From: Candidatus Cloacimonadota bacterium
Lineage (GTDB): Bacteria; Muiribacteriota; UBA6191
NCBI GenBank assembly: GCA_023954715.1
Contig: JAGSHD010000014.1
Span: 1-64,000 of the forward strand
Reading direction: 5' to 3'
Length of the DNA stretch: 64,000 nt
The notes under the pieces were generated by a model. That model was not told the DNA's origin and did not search any database. It worked only from the letters and a program-made list of their open reading frames with translations. This document shows, piece after piece, positions 40,805-51,300 of this stretch (position 1 is the first letter of the stretch; each line of letters opens with the position of its first letter). The position numbers and the translations under genes were made by a program.

Positions 40805-40853
40805 GCTCTTATTGCAGTTACGAAATTTTCACAATATAGATCAAAGCTTTAGT

Positions 40854-40873
40854 TTTTGTAAGCCCTTACAAAA
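40854..40873. repeat. Inverted repeat, 8-bp stem
   Basis: TTTTGTAA-GCCC-TTACAAAA lies between the zinc-ribbon gene and the lipoprotein gene. There is no T-run on either side, so it is not a classical terminator. CTTTAG before and CTAAAG after it could extend the structure. Confidence 0.45.
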
Positions 40874-40935
40874 GCAATTTGGATAAGCTAAAGGTAGTTA
40901 TTATATAAGGATTCCTTTATCCCGAAACAATCTTC

Positions 40936-41334
40936 ATGTTGAAGTATTGTTTGTTTATAATATTGTTGTTAGTTGGTTGTTCAAGAGATAATGATCATCC
41001 AGAGTTTTCTTTAGGACAAAGTATAGTTGCTGACTTTTCTCGCTTTCATTTGAATCGAATGGTAGGCACGATTGAGACCGTAAATACGGCAAAAGACAAG
41101 CTTGATACATCGGGAGTGTTTTACTCTTATTCACCCGATATGGAGTTTATAGGCAAAATGGGGCCTTACGACGTTCAGATTAGACTAGAAGAAGATACCA
41201 ACTATTACATCATCTCAGGTACGTTTGGACCGGTGGGTAGTGTTAATGGTAGAGCATATTTATCCACCAATAATGGCATTTATATGGACTTTTACGATCA
41301 AGATTTCACCCACTACCGCGGTACAATAAAATAA
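40936..41334 (+). CDS. Small lipoprotein of unknown function
   Basis: 132 residues with a clean lipoprotein signal MLKYCLFIILLLVGCS (lipobox LVGC, acylation at Cys15). The mature part is ~118 residues, probably beta-rich (YDVQIRLEEDTNYYIISGTFG, GRAYLSTNNGIYMDFYDQDF), with no domain I recognise. No good ribosome-binding site precedes the ATG; an AAGGA lies about 24 bases upstream, so start strength is uncertain. Asp after the Cys would suggest inner-membrane retention in enterobacteria, but here it is Ser, favouring outer-membrane sorting if that rule applies. Confidence 0.75.
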   Translation: MLKYCLFIILLLVGCSRDNDHPEFSLGQSIVADFSRFHLNRMVGTIETVNTAKDKLDTSGVFYSYSPDMEFIGKMGPYDVQIRLEEDTNYYIISGTFGPVGSVNGRAYLSTNNGIYMDFYDQDFTHYRGTIK

Positions 41335-41366
41335 GCCATAATTATATAAGTGGTCTCTTCGATAAA

Positions 41367-41402
41367 ACTGAATAGTTACAATAGGCCTTGTAGCTATTCA
41401 GT
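41367..41402. terminator. Bidirectional hairpin terminator candidate
   Basis: A 15-bp stem, ACTGAATAGTTACAA pairing with TTGTAGCTATTCAGT with one G-T wobble, around a TAGGCC loop. It sits between two convergent genes (lipoprotein and nuclease-like). The flanks are T/A-rich rather than pure T-runs. Confidence 0.65.
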
Positions 41403-41459
41403 ATTCTATTAGAAAACATCCAAGTAATTTTTATTGCTTTTATTAGTTATAACTGAATC

Positions 41460-42008
41460 TTAAAGTTTTTCCCAAAGACCTTTGTTTTTTGTTTCTGCTT
41501 GTTCCATAGCCTTTACGAAGGCATTTTTAATAGGAGTTATTATTTCTTGTCCATCATGTAATATTCCTAGGCCTTGGCTTAAAATTTCTAAGTTTACGAT
41601 GGCCTCTTTTTGAATAATGTAAGCATGGTTAAAATCTAGCCCTTTATCTACATAAGCTTTGGGTTTGTATATCCTAACCTTTCGATTTAGATATTTTTTT
41701 TTAAGTTGCTTTTTAATTGATGATTTGGATAAATGATCATTGAGTGAAGAAATATCTAATAAACCGATGAGTTTTATTTCTTCTTGCCGTGACTCTGTTT
41801 GAATTAAAAAGGTGTCAGGGCTTAAAATATCGATTACTTGTCCTGATTTTGTAAAAAATCTATCTCGAGAAAACCATGACTCTGATGATTTTGAGCGTGT
41901 GAAAGTGGCTTTTCTAGCTTGGCCATTTACAAATATAGTTTGATCAAACTCATTAGCTTCACTAAAAGCAATATTGATTGATATTAATAAGAAAATGATA
42001 CTTTTCAT
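41460..42008 (-). CDS. Secreted SNase-like protein lacking catalytic residues
   Basis: 182 residues with signal MKSIIFLLISINIAFS. The body follows the staphylococcal nuclease (thermonuclease) OB-fold plan: GQVIDILSPDTFLIQ, EEIKLIGLLDIS, NRKVRIYKPKAYVDKG, FNHAYIIQKEAIVNLEILSQGLGIL, and C-terminal helix AETKNKGLWEKL. The catalytic arginine-aspartate-glutamate region (RxxxxDTPE in active enzymes) is KLIGLLDISS and the second arginine (DRYGR) is replaced by GLDFNH, so nuclease activity is probably lost. The start at 42008 is preferred over the ATG at 42020: GGAG lies seven bases before it, and the signal begins there. Likely a periplasmic binding or structural relative. Fold assignment is moderate. 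Confidence 0.65.
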   Translation of the reverse strand: MKSIIFLLISINIAFSEANEFDQTIFVNGQARKATFTRSKSSESWFSRDRFFTKSGQVIDILSPDTFLIQTESRQEEIKLIGLLDISSLNDHLSKSSIKKQLKKKYLNRKVRIYKPKAYVDKGLDFNHAYIIQKEAIVNLEILSQGLGILHDGQEIITPIKNAFVKAMEQAETKNKGLWEKL

Positions 42009-42311
42009 AGTGTACTCCATAATAATTTTTCTACATATATTGTCGTCATAGAAATAGTCTACAATTAATAGTAAGACATAAAAGATTCGTTTAATGTATT
42101 TTATGTTCAGTAAAATAAAGAGTAACTCAAATATTATGAAGTCTTTAAACTGTTTTCAGCATTGAAATGGAATTCTATAGCGTATGGCTAGTATTGTGAT
42201 AAAATTAATGAATTAAAATTTTTGAAGCAAGCGGTGGGTAAAGTTTTGTACCACTATCAAAATATTTTTCAACTTTACAAATTATAAATCTCAAAAATAG
42301 AAGGATTCATT
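42009..42311. other. Divergent intergenic region
   Basis: About 300 AT-rich bases between the nuclease-like gene (minus) and peptide deformylase (plus). No clear promoter pair or RNA gene. AAGGA just before 42312 serves the deformylase GTG. Confidence 0.5.
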
Positions 42312-42842
42312 GTGGAAATTTTTAAATTTGGAGCAGATTGCTTAAGAGAAGAAACGACCTCCGTAGATAAGATTAGTCAAGAGCTGTTAGACTTTATGGA
42401 TGATATGATAGAGACTATGATTTTAGCCCCTGGGATTGGCTTAGCAGGACCTCAAGTAGGCTTGAATAAAAACGTTTTTACCATGAATGTGGATGAAGGG
42501 GTCTTTGAAAAAATTATCAATCCAAAAATTATCTCTAAAGATGGAATAAGCACTTTTAATGAAGGATGCTTGTCCTTTCCTCTTTTATATTCAGATGTAG
42601 TTCGTCCTGAGTGGATTAAGGTTTCTTATATCAACGAGCAAGGAAAAGAAGTGATTCGAGAAGAAGACGGCTTATGGGCAAGATGTTTTCAGCATGAGTT
42701 AGATCATTTGACGGGTACTCTTTTTATAGATCACTTATCTAAAAAACAGATGAAAGAGTTAAAGAGTGATCTGAAAGATATTCGTACTATTGGTTTAAGT
42801 CAAAACGAGATTGAACGAATCACATTGAGTAAGCAAAAATAG
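42312..42842 (+). CDS. def: Peptide deformylase
   Basis: 176 residues, normal length. It removes the formyl group from the initiator methionine of nascent proteins, in the cytosol. All three family motifs are present: GIGLAGPQ (41-48; the second Ala of the usual GLAAxQ is Gly), EGCLSFP (84-90, metal ligand Cys86) and QHELDH (127-132, ligands His128 and His132, catalytic Glu129). The start is GTG with AAGGA upstream. The usual partner fmt is not adjacent. Its stop is two bases from the stop of the convergent thioredoxin-like gene. Confidence 0.95.
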   Translation: MEIFKFGADCLREETTSVDKISQELLDFMDDMIETMILAPGIGLAGPQVGLNKNVFTMNVDEGVFEKIINPKIISKDGISTFNEGCLSFPLLYSDVVRPEWIKVSYINEQGKEVIREEDGLWARCFQHELDHLTGTLFIDHLSKKQMKELKSDLKDIRTIGLSQNEIERITLSKQK

Positions 42843-42844
42843 TT

Positions 42845-43318
42845 TTATTGTGATAGTTTGATTAAATCATTTTCTTCTAAAGTGGAGCCTTGGGAGATGA
42901 TTTTTTGATCAGCGTCAACTACCACATAATACGGAAAAGAGTCAATCCCGAAGTATTTGAAAAACATTAGTTTAGGATCATGGTTCATGGGAAACTTATT
43001 GTATTGATTGGCTAGCTGCTTTGAGCCATCATCTATACTAGGAGAGACTCCAATAAAGTTAATATGCTTTTTATATTTTTTATAGAGTTTATTATACTTG
43101 GGTCCACTAATAATACATTTAGGGCAAGAAGAAGACCATGCAATGTAAAGAGTAGGCTTTTTTAGGTCTATGCTATGGTCTTTTTCAAACCAAGTATTTA
43201 AGAAGTTGGGGGCAATTGCACCAACTTGAGATACTTCATGGCTGTGTTGTGATTGATATATATATCCTAATCCTACACAAATCAAAACTAGTATTAAGAT
43301 GCGTTTAACGAGCTTCAA
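42845..43318 (-). CDS. Membrane-anchored thioredoxin-like (TlpA/ResA-type) protein
   Basis: 157 residues. N-terminal membrane anchor (~5-21, ILILVLICVGLGYIY), then a thioredoxin fold with active-site CPKC (Cys65, Cys68) in YIAWSSSCPKCIIS and the cis-proline region DSFPYYVVVDA. The Trp of the usual WCxxC is displaced (WSSSC). Likely an extracytoplasmic thiol-disulphide oxidoreductase; the partner is unknown. It lies 16 bases after the EEP-family gene on the same strand, so they are probably co-transcribed. Good match to the redoxin/TlpA group. Confidence 0.8.
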   Translation of the reverse strand: MKLVKRILILVLICVGLGYIYQSQHSHEVSQVGAIAPNFLNTWFEKDHSIDLKKPTLYIAWSSSCPKCIISGPKYNKLYKKYKKHINFIGVSPSIDDGSKQLANQYNKFPMNHDPKLMFFKYFGIDSFPYYVVVDADQKIISQGSTLEENDLIKLSQ

Positions 43319-43334
43319 AATATTATCCTAGAAA

Positions 43335-44123
43335 TTAGATATTTACGTTACAGACAATAGGATAATGATCTGAGGTATAATCTAAGGCTTCGCTTTTTTT
43401 GATCTCCACTAGACTACATTTATTTTGAAAAAATCGACTTCCGTAAAAATTATCTATTCGAACCAAGCTTGGATAGTTTTCATCTTTATTGCCAAGAGGA
43501 GTTGGATAGGATCCTTCGCGAAGATTACTTGAGTTGGTGCATTCATATAAATCTAAAAAGCCATTACTTTGAAAGTTTTGAGTAGATCGCAAGTCAAGCT
43601 TGCCTTCATGGTTTGTAACTCTAGAAAAAAATGTTTTTTTGAAATCTTTAGGAGTAAGGTTTGATCTATATGGTGGACAGTTAAAGTCACCCATAATTAA
43701 ACTGTTTTCTCGTCGGTGAGCAAGTTGGGTAATAATTTGAGCTTCAGCAAGTCGTAACTCAGAAGAGTAGGGGTTTAAGTGAGTAAGAATAACTCTAAAA
43801 TCGGTATCACCTTTTTTAAAATCAGCACAGATTAAGCCATGAAACATAAATCGATTGTAGGTTTTACCCTGCGTTAGGTCAACACTATCTTTATACAATA
43901 ATACCATATCAGCAGCACTAGGAGTTTGATGATAAATTGCTCTTAAATTAAGCTCTTTTTTCACAAAGTTCAAAATACTGTAATCATTTGCATGAAAACC
44001 GTCACACTCTAACAGTCCAATAATATCGGGATCTTCTGATTTGATAAAATCTATGATTTTCCCTAGTCGATTTCCGGCTTCAAATTGACCGCCACGTAAA
44101 ATATTATAGTTAATAATTTTCAT
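43335..44123 (-). CDS. Endonuclease/exonuclease/phosphatase-family hydrolase
   Basis: 262 residues with the EEP-fold motifs in order: MKIINYNILRGG (Asn metal ligand), DIIGLLECDG (catalytic Glu), LTHLNPYSSELRLAEA (His), LIMGDFNCPP (GDFN), RIDNFYGS (usual RIDYIF) and TSDHYPIV (SDHxPI). Members cleave phosphodiesters in DNA, RNA, phosphoinositides or sphingolipids. No signal peptide is visible, so a cytosolic substrate is likely, but which one cannot be told. It is upstream of the thioredoxin-like gene in the same orientation. Confidence 0.85.
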   Translation of the reverse strand: MKIINYNILRGGQFEAGNRLGKIIDFIKSEDPDIIGLLECDGFHANDYSILNFVKKELNLRAIYHQTPSAADMVLLYKDSVDLTQGKTYNRFMFHGLICADFKKGDTDFRVILTHLNPYSSELRLAEAQIITQLAHRRENSLIMGDFNCPPYRSNLTPKDFKKTFFSRVTNHEGKLDLRSTQNFQSNGFLDLYECTNSSNLREGSYPTPLGNKDENYPSLVRIDNFYGSRFFQNKCSLVEIKKSEALDYTSDHYPIVCNVNI

Positions 44124-44301
44124 TTCTTATGTGCTCCCAAGGGATTTTAAGGTATTAGAGTTTAAGAGTCGCAAATTGCGTTCAATAGTTTAATAAAAAA
44201 ACAGTCCATTTTTAATATTAGAAATTATACCTTTTTGAGTAAAAATAATCTAAGTTTTCTAGGAAGTATCGCGTGAATCTGAAAGATATTTTAGTTTTGA
44301 T

Positions 44302-44880
44302 TCAATTTATAGGTAAAATAGTCTTTGGTTGAAGGTTCTGTTTTGACTTTATAGGGGGATTTAAAGCATAGAAGTCGTTTTTTTTAAGCAGTTTTGGTGA
44401 TGACTTTTTGGCTGGTATACCTTTTGACTTAACAAATAAATGAGGCTCATCTAAATTAAGTTGTAGATCTTTAAAAAACTTTTTATTCTGATCTATGTAC
44501 CAATGAAACTGTATGTTTTGAAAACTCTGGCTTTCATCTTTATCTAGCATGGGTAACAATATGTCTTCAAAAACCTTGGCTTTTTTATTGAGTTTTTTAC
44601 GAATCATTTTTTGAGGAACAAACCTTGGTAAACCTTTGATATGTAGCACTTGGATAATTTTGGGAAAAGGGACTTTCCATTGGTGTAGTTTTTTAACGAC
44701 AATGAGTGCGTTATTCTTGATATCTTGGGGAGTAAGTTTAGATTTCTTATGTTTACTCTGAAAAATATAGATTATATTATCTTCTTTGGAGAGATTAAAT
44801 TTAGAGTCTAACAGTTTAAAAATAGGATTTGAGTAATGAGCTTGTACAAAGAACAATAGGAAAAGAAGATTTTTTAACAT
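44302..44880 (-). CDS. Secreted protein of unknown function
   Basis: 192 residues from ATG 44880, where a signal peptide MLKNLLFLLFFVQAHYS begins. The frame also runs to a TTG at 44937, but that start would leave 19 polar residues before the signal and lacks a ribosome-binding site, so 44880 is preferred. The mature part is basic (many KK/RKK) with a likely helical centre (QKMIRKKLNKKAKVFEDILL). No known domain recognised. It is divergent from the phosphatase pair with about 100 bases between. Confidence 0.65.
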   Translation of the reverse strand: MLKNLLFLLFFVQAHYSNPIFKLLDSKFNLSKEDNIIYIFQSKHKKSKLTPQDIKNNALIVVKKLHQWKVPFPKIIQVLHIKGLPRFVPQKMIRKKLNKKAKVFEDILLPMLDKDESQSFQNIQFHWYIDQNKKFFKDLQLNLDEPHLFVKSKGIPAKKSSPKLLKKNDFYALNPPIKSKQNLQPKTILPIN

Positions 44881-44982
44881 ACTTATATTATACTGTATTT
44901 CCACTAAAAAAGAATAGGGTAAGATAGTAGTTTTCAAGAACTGACTTAGGTGATTGTGTAACTACGGGAAGGTCTGGTTAAA

Positions 44983-47900
44983 TTGAAATTTCGACAAAAA
45001 AAGAAGCTCTCTCGAATTTTCATGTTATTTTTTGCACTTGCAGTTTCATTTCCATTGATTGGTTTAATACGATTAGGAATAGACTCCTACTCGCAAAGTA
45101 TCCGATTAAAAAAGCGAGAGATTTTCGCCAATTATAATCAATCAGGAAAAGATTTAGATAAGCTTTTTATATCATACCGAGATTTAGTTAGAAGTTTAGG
45201 TACATCCTTCTATAATGCTCCTGTGTTAAAAAAATTACATGGTTCATCTAAGCAAAATTTGTGGACAGATTCATCAGATGATTTTTTTAGAAAGACTTCC
45301 AAGGATAAAATAAATAACTTGAGACGTGCCTATATTAAGCATTATAAAGAGCTTCAACGTAAGGTTTATAGTGTTTTTAGTAAAAGCGATGATATTATCG
45401 ATCCTTCAGATTGTCCAATTAGCGTGCAAGTGATTGTCTTAGAAAAATCATTTTTCTCTAAGCCTTACTATAATAAACCTATTGAGTCAGAGAAGTTTAC
45501 TTACTTTGAATTGTTTAAAGGTACTCGTCCAAAAGGTTGGAACACGCGAAAGGAACGAGAACGCTACTGGGGAAAATTAGGTATTTATGACTATTTCGAT
45601 CAATTTCCAGCTCATTTGACTTTTCCTCATAAGGGAGAAAAAGACAAGTTGATTTGGGATGGGGTCAATGAAATTTTTCGTAAAATGTTTCGAGATCAAA
45701 TAGTGGGTCCATCGTCTTGTTTAGAAACTCGTATTTCCATGAAAAACTTGTTTCAAAAGTTTCCTGAAGAAACTCATGGAAAATTTACTAATATAAACTT
45801 ATTTGGTCAATCAGTAACCTTTTACTGGCAACTTTACCCGAAAGATTTTAATTTTGAAAAATTTTCTAGCTTACAATATCACAAAACACTGGAGATGCCT
45901 TTAGCGAGTTATGCCATCATTATTGATGACTTCAAGTTAGAGACAACCTATTTCTCTTTACTCAACAGAGAGTTTGGACTAAAGGGTTTGAGCTTTTGGG
46001 TATCTGAACTAGCAAAATTGAGGGATATTCCTGCGCTTGCTTCGTTTGAATTACCTGATAATTTAAAAGAGACTTTCGCTTCGACACATAAAGATTATCA
46101 ACTTTTACAGAGACAATTAAGCCAAGTTAAAGAGTCATTTGATGTATTTGAAGAAAACTGGTTTCAACAAAAAGATAACTTAAAAGCGGTTTCAGCAAAA
46201 TTAGGTCAGCTTTTAAGTTCTTTTAAAAAGAGTAGAATCAAGAAGCAATTAAAAAAAATAAACAAGTCATTAGACAAACATAGAAAACTTTTATCTCGTG
46301 AGGGCGTTGATCCAAAAGTTAAAGACTTTATGATGTCTTATAAATATCTTTTAACAGCTTTTTTGAAATGCTACGACTTAAAATCTTCGCTCAAAAAAAG
46401 TAAAGATATCGCTTTTTTTAATTGGCAAGCTGACTATGAACAATGGAAAGACAGCCAAGAAGAATTATTTAAAAAATTTACAAATAGTGGGATTAGTTTT
46501 GAAGTTTTGAGGCGAAAAAAGATTTCAAAACCTCATAGTAGTTACTTTGTATTGAGTGAGGACTCGAATTCTAAAACTATATTGAAAGCTGACGATACAC
46601 TATTAAAGATTGAAAGTATTATTGGTATTTTAAATCCTAAGACAGGAGAGTTTGCCTTAGAAAAGCAGTTGGTAGATGACTACCTATCATCAGAAGGTAA
46701 TCAAGTCAAAGAAGCAACAGTTTATGATCTCATAGAACGTGTTAAAGCTACAGGTAAAAGTAGTCACTTTACATACTTTAAAAGTGGTGAAAGGTGGCTA
46801 GGGACACTTTACCCCTCAAAAGTCATTCCTGAAAAGGTCTATTTCTTTACCCAAAGTGAAACCTTTTTAGTAGATGAGATTTTATCTATCGCTTATGGTG
46901 TAATCAGTCTGGTAATTTTAGCTCTATTATCTACTCTCATCTTAGGTGGTTTGATGTCAAAAAGAATTGTAAACCCTGTAGCGGAGTTAACAAAAAAAAT
47001 CGCAAGACTAGCAGAAGGAAAATACGATGAAAAGGTTCAAATCAACGAAAACAATGAATTAGGTAAATTAGCCCATCATTTTAATGAAATGGCTGATGGT
47101 ATTCAAGAAAACCTATTTTATATGAAAGCTGTTGATGATATTAATAGGTTGATGAACAGTAATCATTCAAGAATGATTATGCTGAAGTATATTTTACATC
47201 TACTTTCTGTTAAATACCGAGCCGGTCTAGGATTAATTGGCTTTTTTCATAAAAGTCTATCGGTTCGTGCACATGAATACTCTATCTATGAAAGTGCTGT
47301 GATTGCGCAGGATGAACAAGAGGCATTGGTTGCAAAAATGCTCAAGTTTGTACAGGATAATCAATCTTCATTTTTAGATAGCAAAGTACTAGTTTTAACT
47401 AGGGGGCAATTAGACTATTTTCATCCGTCACTCAAAAATGGACTGATTTATTATTTAGGTGAGCAAGATGATGGAGATACGATACCAGTTACTGGTGTTT
47501 TATTTTTGTCTGACATATCAGATGTACTAAACCAAAACAAAGATATGTCTGTGGTAGTTCAAATGATTGAAAACTTGTGTGAACAAGCTAAAACGATTGT
47601 AATGAAAAGTTTATTAGATGAAATTGGTGGAGATACTGAAAAAGGCTGGGAAGTTCAAAAGAGCTTGATGCCTAACTATGATCCCGATGGAATGGGATGT
47701 TTAGATATTGCTAGTTACTTTGAAGGAGCTATTGGATTAGCTGGTGACTATTTTGACTATTTAGAGTTTGAGGACAAAACACAGTTAGGGTTTTCTATTG
47801 CTGATGTTTCAGGGAAGGGGATCGGCCCTTCTTTGTTTGGTGCGACTTCTAGAGCTTTCATGAAAGTTTTGTCACAAAAATATCAAAAGGATACAGCTCA

Positions 47901-48378
47901 AACTCTAATTGACTTGAACGATAATATTTCTTTTGATAAATCCTCGAGTTTATTTTTGACAATGTTTTACTGCGTGATTGATTTAAAAAATATGATTATG
48001 TATTACTCATCAGCTGGTCACAATAAGATGTTTTTATTGAAGAAGTCAGGTGAGTTAGTTCATTTGAGTGCTAAAGGATTAGTTATTGGTATGTTTGCTC
48101 CTGTAGTTTATGAGCAAAAAAGTATAGAGATAGAGCCTGGTGATGAGGTTATATTGTATACAGATGGAGTTACTGAACATGAAAATCCCCACTTAGATTT
48201 ATATGGAGATGACAAGTTTGAAGACTTCTGCAAAGAGCATCAAGGTATTTCTTCTAAAGATTGGTCGGATATATTAGCTAAAGATTTAGAAGACTTTCGG
48301 GCAGGGATTTTCCCGTCGGATGATATAACTTATATTCGCATCAAAATTTTGAAGCAATTGGAGGAAGAAAATGCTTAA
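44983..48378 (+). CDS. Membrane HAMP-PP2C (SpoIIE-type) phosphatase 1
   Basis: 1,131 residues. First membrane helix ~13-33, a ~600-residue extracytoplasmic region with coiled-coil-like helices (~360-460), second helix ~637-658 (VISLVILALLSTLILGG), HAMP ~660-708 (RIVNPVAELTKKIARLAEGKY), a ~170-residue GAF-like linker, and a PP2C/SpoIIE phosphatase ~900-1,128. Metal-binding aspartates are in AGDYFDYLEFED, IADVSGKGIG, LYTDGVTE and SDDITY, all intact. RsbU-like enzymes of this type dephosphorylate anti-sigma antagonists; here the outer region would sense an envelope or extracellular cue. The TTG start follows GGGAAGG by ten bases. It overlaps the paralogous next gene by 8 bases. No anti-sigma, antagonist or sigma gene is in the window. 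Confidence 0.85.
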   Translation: MKFRQKKKLSRIFMLFFALAVSFPLIGLIRLGIDSYSQSIRLKKREIFANYNQSGKDLDKLFISYRDLVRSLGTSFYNAPVLKKLHGSSKQNLWTDSSDDFFRKTSKDKINNLRRAYIKHYKELQRKVYSVFSKSDDIIDPSDCPISVQVIVLEKSFFSKPYYNKPIESEKFTYFELFKGTRPKGWNTRKERERYWGKLGIYDYFDQFPAHLTFPHKGEKDKLIWDGVNEIFRKMFRDQIVGPSSCLETRISMKNLFQKFPEETHGKFTNINLFGQSVTFYWQLYPKDFNFEKFSSLQYHKTLEMPLASYAIIIDDFKLETTYFSLLNREFGLKGLSFWVSELAKLRDIPALASFELPDNLKETFASTHKDYQLLQRQLSQVKESFDVFEENWFQQKDNLKAVSAKLGQLLSSFKKSRIKKQLKKINKSLDKHRKLLSREGVDPKVKDFMMSYKYLLTAFLKCYDLKSSLKKSKDIAFFNWQADYEQWKDSQEELFKKFTNSGISFEVLRRKKISKPHSSYFVLSEDSNSKTILKADDTLLKIESIIGILNPKTGEFALEKQLVDDYLSSEGNQVKEATVYDLIERVKATGKSSHFTYFKSGERWLGTLYPSKVIPEKVYFFTQSETFLVDEILSIAYGVISLVILALLSTLILGGLMSKRIVNPVAELTKKIARLAEGKYDEKVQINENNELGKLAHHFNEMADGIQENLFYMKAVDDINRLMNSNHSRMIMLKYILHLLSVKYRAGLGLIGFFHKSLSVRAHEYSIYESAVIAQDEQEALVAKMLKFVQDNQSSFLDSKVLVLTRGQLDYFHPSLKNGLIYYLGEQDDGDTIPVTGVLFLSDISDVLNQNKDMSVVVQMIENLCEQAKTIVMKSLLDEIGGDTEKGWEVQKSLMPNYDPDGMGCLDIASYFEGAIGLAGDYFDYLEFEDKTQLGFSIADVSGKGIGPSLFGATSRAFMKVLSQKYQKDTAQTLIDLNDNISFDKSSSLFLTMFYCVIDLKNMIMYYSSAGHNKMFLLKKSGELVHLSAKGLVIGMFAPVVYEQKSIEIEPGDEVILYTDGVTEHENPHLDLYGDDKFEDFCKEHQGISSKDWSDILAKDLEDFRAGIFPSDDITYIRIKILKQLEEENA

Positions 48379-51300
48379 AAGGGATTTTTCTCAAAAGCTT
48401 TCAAAAGTCTTTTTGTTTTGGTTTGCATTAGCCTTGTTGATCCCATTGATAACTTTGGTAGTTTTCACTTTATATACCTTTGATGTTCGTCAAGATTTAC
48501 TTATAAAAAGAGTTCAAGAAAACCAATTAGATTTAGTATTGAAAGTAGAGAATCACTATAAGAGTACTTGGATTCCTGACTATTCATCAAGAATCTTAGA
48601 TATAGTTTTTGATAAAGAGTTTTATAAAGAACAAAGTCGGGAAGAGGCTATTTCTTACTATTTGGACAGGTTGTTACCTAAATTAGGTTTTGCTATTGAA
48701 AAGCAAGACAGTATTGAAAAGTTTATTCATTATGAAAATAAACTCCCTATCAGAATGCAATTGATACGTTTTGAGTTAACTAAAAATCAAAAAGATATTT
48801 ATGAAGTTTTAACTTACGGCAGCTCCAGAAACTTAAATGGTGCCATAAAAAAGATTCACGCAGTAACAGAAAAAAATGTAAAAATCAGAAAAACATTTTA
48901 TGAAGCATTAGAGGCAAGGTCGAAAATTAAAGTAAGTGAACTTATTGAGTTTTGTGGTGCCCTGCATGACTTGTCTTCAGATCTAAAGCTAACAAAACTT
49001 TACTCGAGTGTTAAAAAACTAAAGGGAGACGAACTTGTAGATATAGGTGTTTTGTCAAAAGCAGTTCAAGAGCTGAAGTCATTAAGGCTCGATCTTATGA
49101 AAAGCATGCAATATTTGATTACCCATTCATATCAAGGTAGTTCATTAAATGAGTTAGACTATTTAAAGGCTCAAAAAGAGTTTTTAAAAAACTTTTCTAA
49201 GATGTATGGAGATAGGAGAGCAGTTTTACAGGAGCTTTTAGTGAAGCTAAAAAATAAAAGTGCTTACAAAGAAGAAGTTTTCACTTTTAAACAACACACG
49301 GAGCCATTTAGGTTTCCTATTTATGATTACGTAAAGAGAAAATTAAAAGATGAGCCACTTAGTAAGGTTAATTTAAATATTAACAGCAGTGACAACATGA
49401 ACGTCAACTTTATAATATCTAAGGATATTAATGATGATGAAGTTCGTGATTATAATGATACTGTTTGGCCTGCTTTGTCAACTGGGATCCGAATGTTTTC
49501 TAAGTTAAGTATGCTGGGCTTGTTTGGGCAGGATCCTAAAAAAGAGTTTATTTTAAGTGCTTTACTGGGGATTCATGATTTAGACTCTATTAAAGGTACT
49601 TGGTTTCAGTTAAATAGTGGTGGCCAAACGCTTCGATTGAACTGGAACTCCTTTCCATCGAATGATTTAAGCTACTACTTTAGTGGGGCTGAAGTTCCTC
49701 CCCAAGGTGTTATTGTCAGCGCTATACAAAATAGTACTATGGTAGAGTTTTATTGCGATTTATATAACTATGAGATTTCTGCAGATGCTCATAACTTATC
49801 TAATCAGGAGTTTAGAGAAGGTATTTCTGAGTATATTCAATCAAGTGATTTTTTCAAAAAGAGAATGCTCTCTTATCCGGAGCTTTCTGTAATAGACTCA
49901 GAAGTATTTCAGCTACATAGGGGATTATATATTTTAAAAGGAGCCCTTGATCAGAAAATCTTAGAGAAAGATTCAAAGTTTTATAAGAGTTTACTTTTAT
50001 ATATATTGGGATTAGATCAAAGTAATCCAAATTTAAAGTACTTAAATACAATTTGGCGTAAAAACACATTTTCAATGATTCGATCTAAAGACTCCTTGTT
50101 ATCTCAAATTAATAACATTGCTAATCTTAATCAAGATCAATCTTCTGCAATTAAAGATTGGTTACAATCTCCATCATCAAGCTATTCATTTCATTATAAA
50201 AAAGAGAGTAGAGAGTATATTGGTACCATTTATCCATCTGTGTTTAAAGATAAGTTTTTCTTTTTATCTTTGCCAGTAGATTTAGCTTATGGTGAGTTAG
50301 ATACCTTAAAAGCTTTGTTAATTTTAGTGCTGGTTTTCACAATTTTGATCAGTTTGTATCTAGGAAACCTCCTATCATCAAAAGTAGTAAGTCCAGTAAA
50401 CTTTTTGACAGATCGAGTGGTTACCTTTACTAAACAAGGTTTAGATGAATCAGAAGTAACAATAAAAAGAAATGATGAGATAGGATTAATGACTTGGTAC
50501 TTTCGTAAGATGATTCGCTCTATTAACCAGAAAGTGATGGAGTTGAGTTCAGTAAATAAATTGAATGAGATGCTATTAAAAAAGGATAAAGACGTAGACT
50601 CAAAATCTAAAATGTCCTCTTTACTTTCTTATGCAGCCCAAGAGTTTTGCCAACAATTACCATCTGATTTTACTTATCTGGCATTTTTTGAGCAGACTTC
50701 TAAAGAAAAGCTAATCGCCTCAGAAAGCTATCGTAAAGATCACGAGCCTTTTTCTGATGAGCAAAAGTTAAAGCTTCATGAGTATGTCTGTATTGAACTT
50801 GAAAAAATGAAGGACAAAGGTGGAGTATGGATCTCGCCTCAGTGGGCTAGTGAATTTGGTGTACAGCATTTTTGGTTACAATGGATCTGTGCCAAATCCG
50901 ATCATTTAAATCAAGTAGCAGAGGTTTTGAGTGCTTCCCAAGAAGAACTAGAAAAGCAAGGCGCGGATACAATGCCAGTAGAGGGATTTTTACTATTAGC
51001 AGAGCCATCTGAGGACCTATTTGAAACTATAAATGATACTAAAAGTTTACAAGTCGAAAAGCAGAGCTTTTTCAATAGTCTATCGTCTCAGGCTGCTACT
51101 GTTGTATCTAAGGCTTATTTAGAAAAAATTCAAAAAGATAATGTTCAAGGGCAAGGTATTCAAGAAAGTTTAATGCCGTCAAAAGCACCTGATTCAGACG
51201 GAAAATTAGATATTGAGCATTATTTTATTGCTGCAAAATATTTAGGAGGAGACTTTTATGATTTTGTAGAGTTTGAAGATAAATCAAAAATAGGTTTTCT

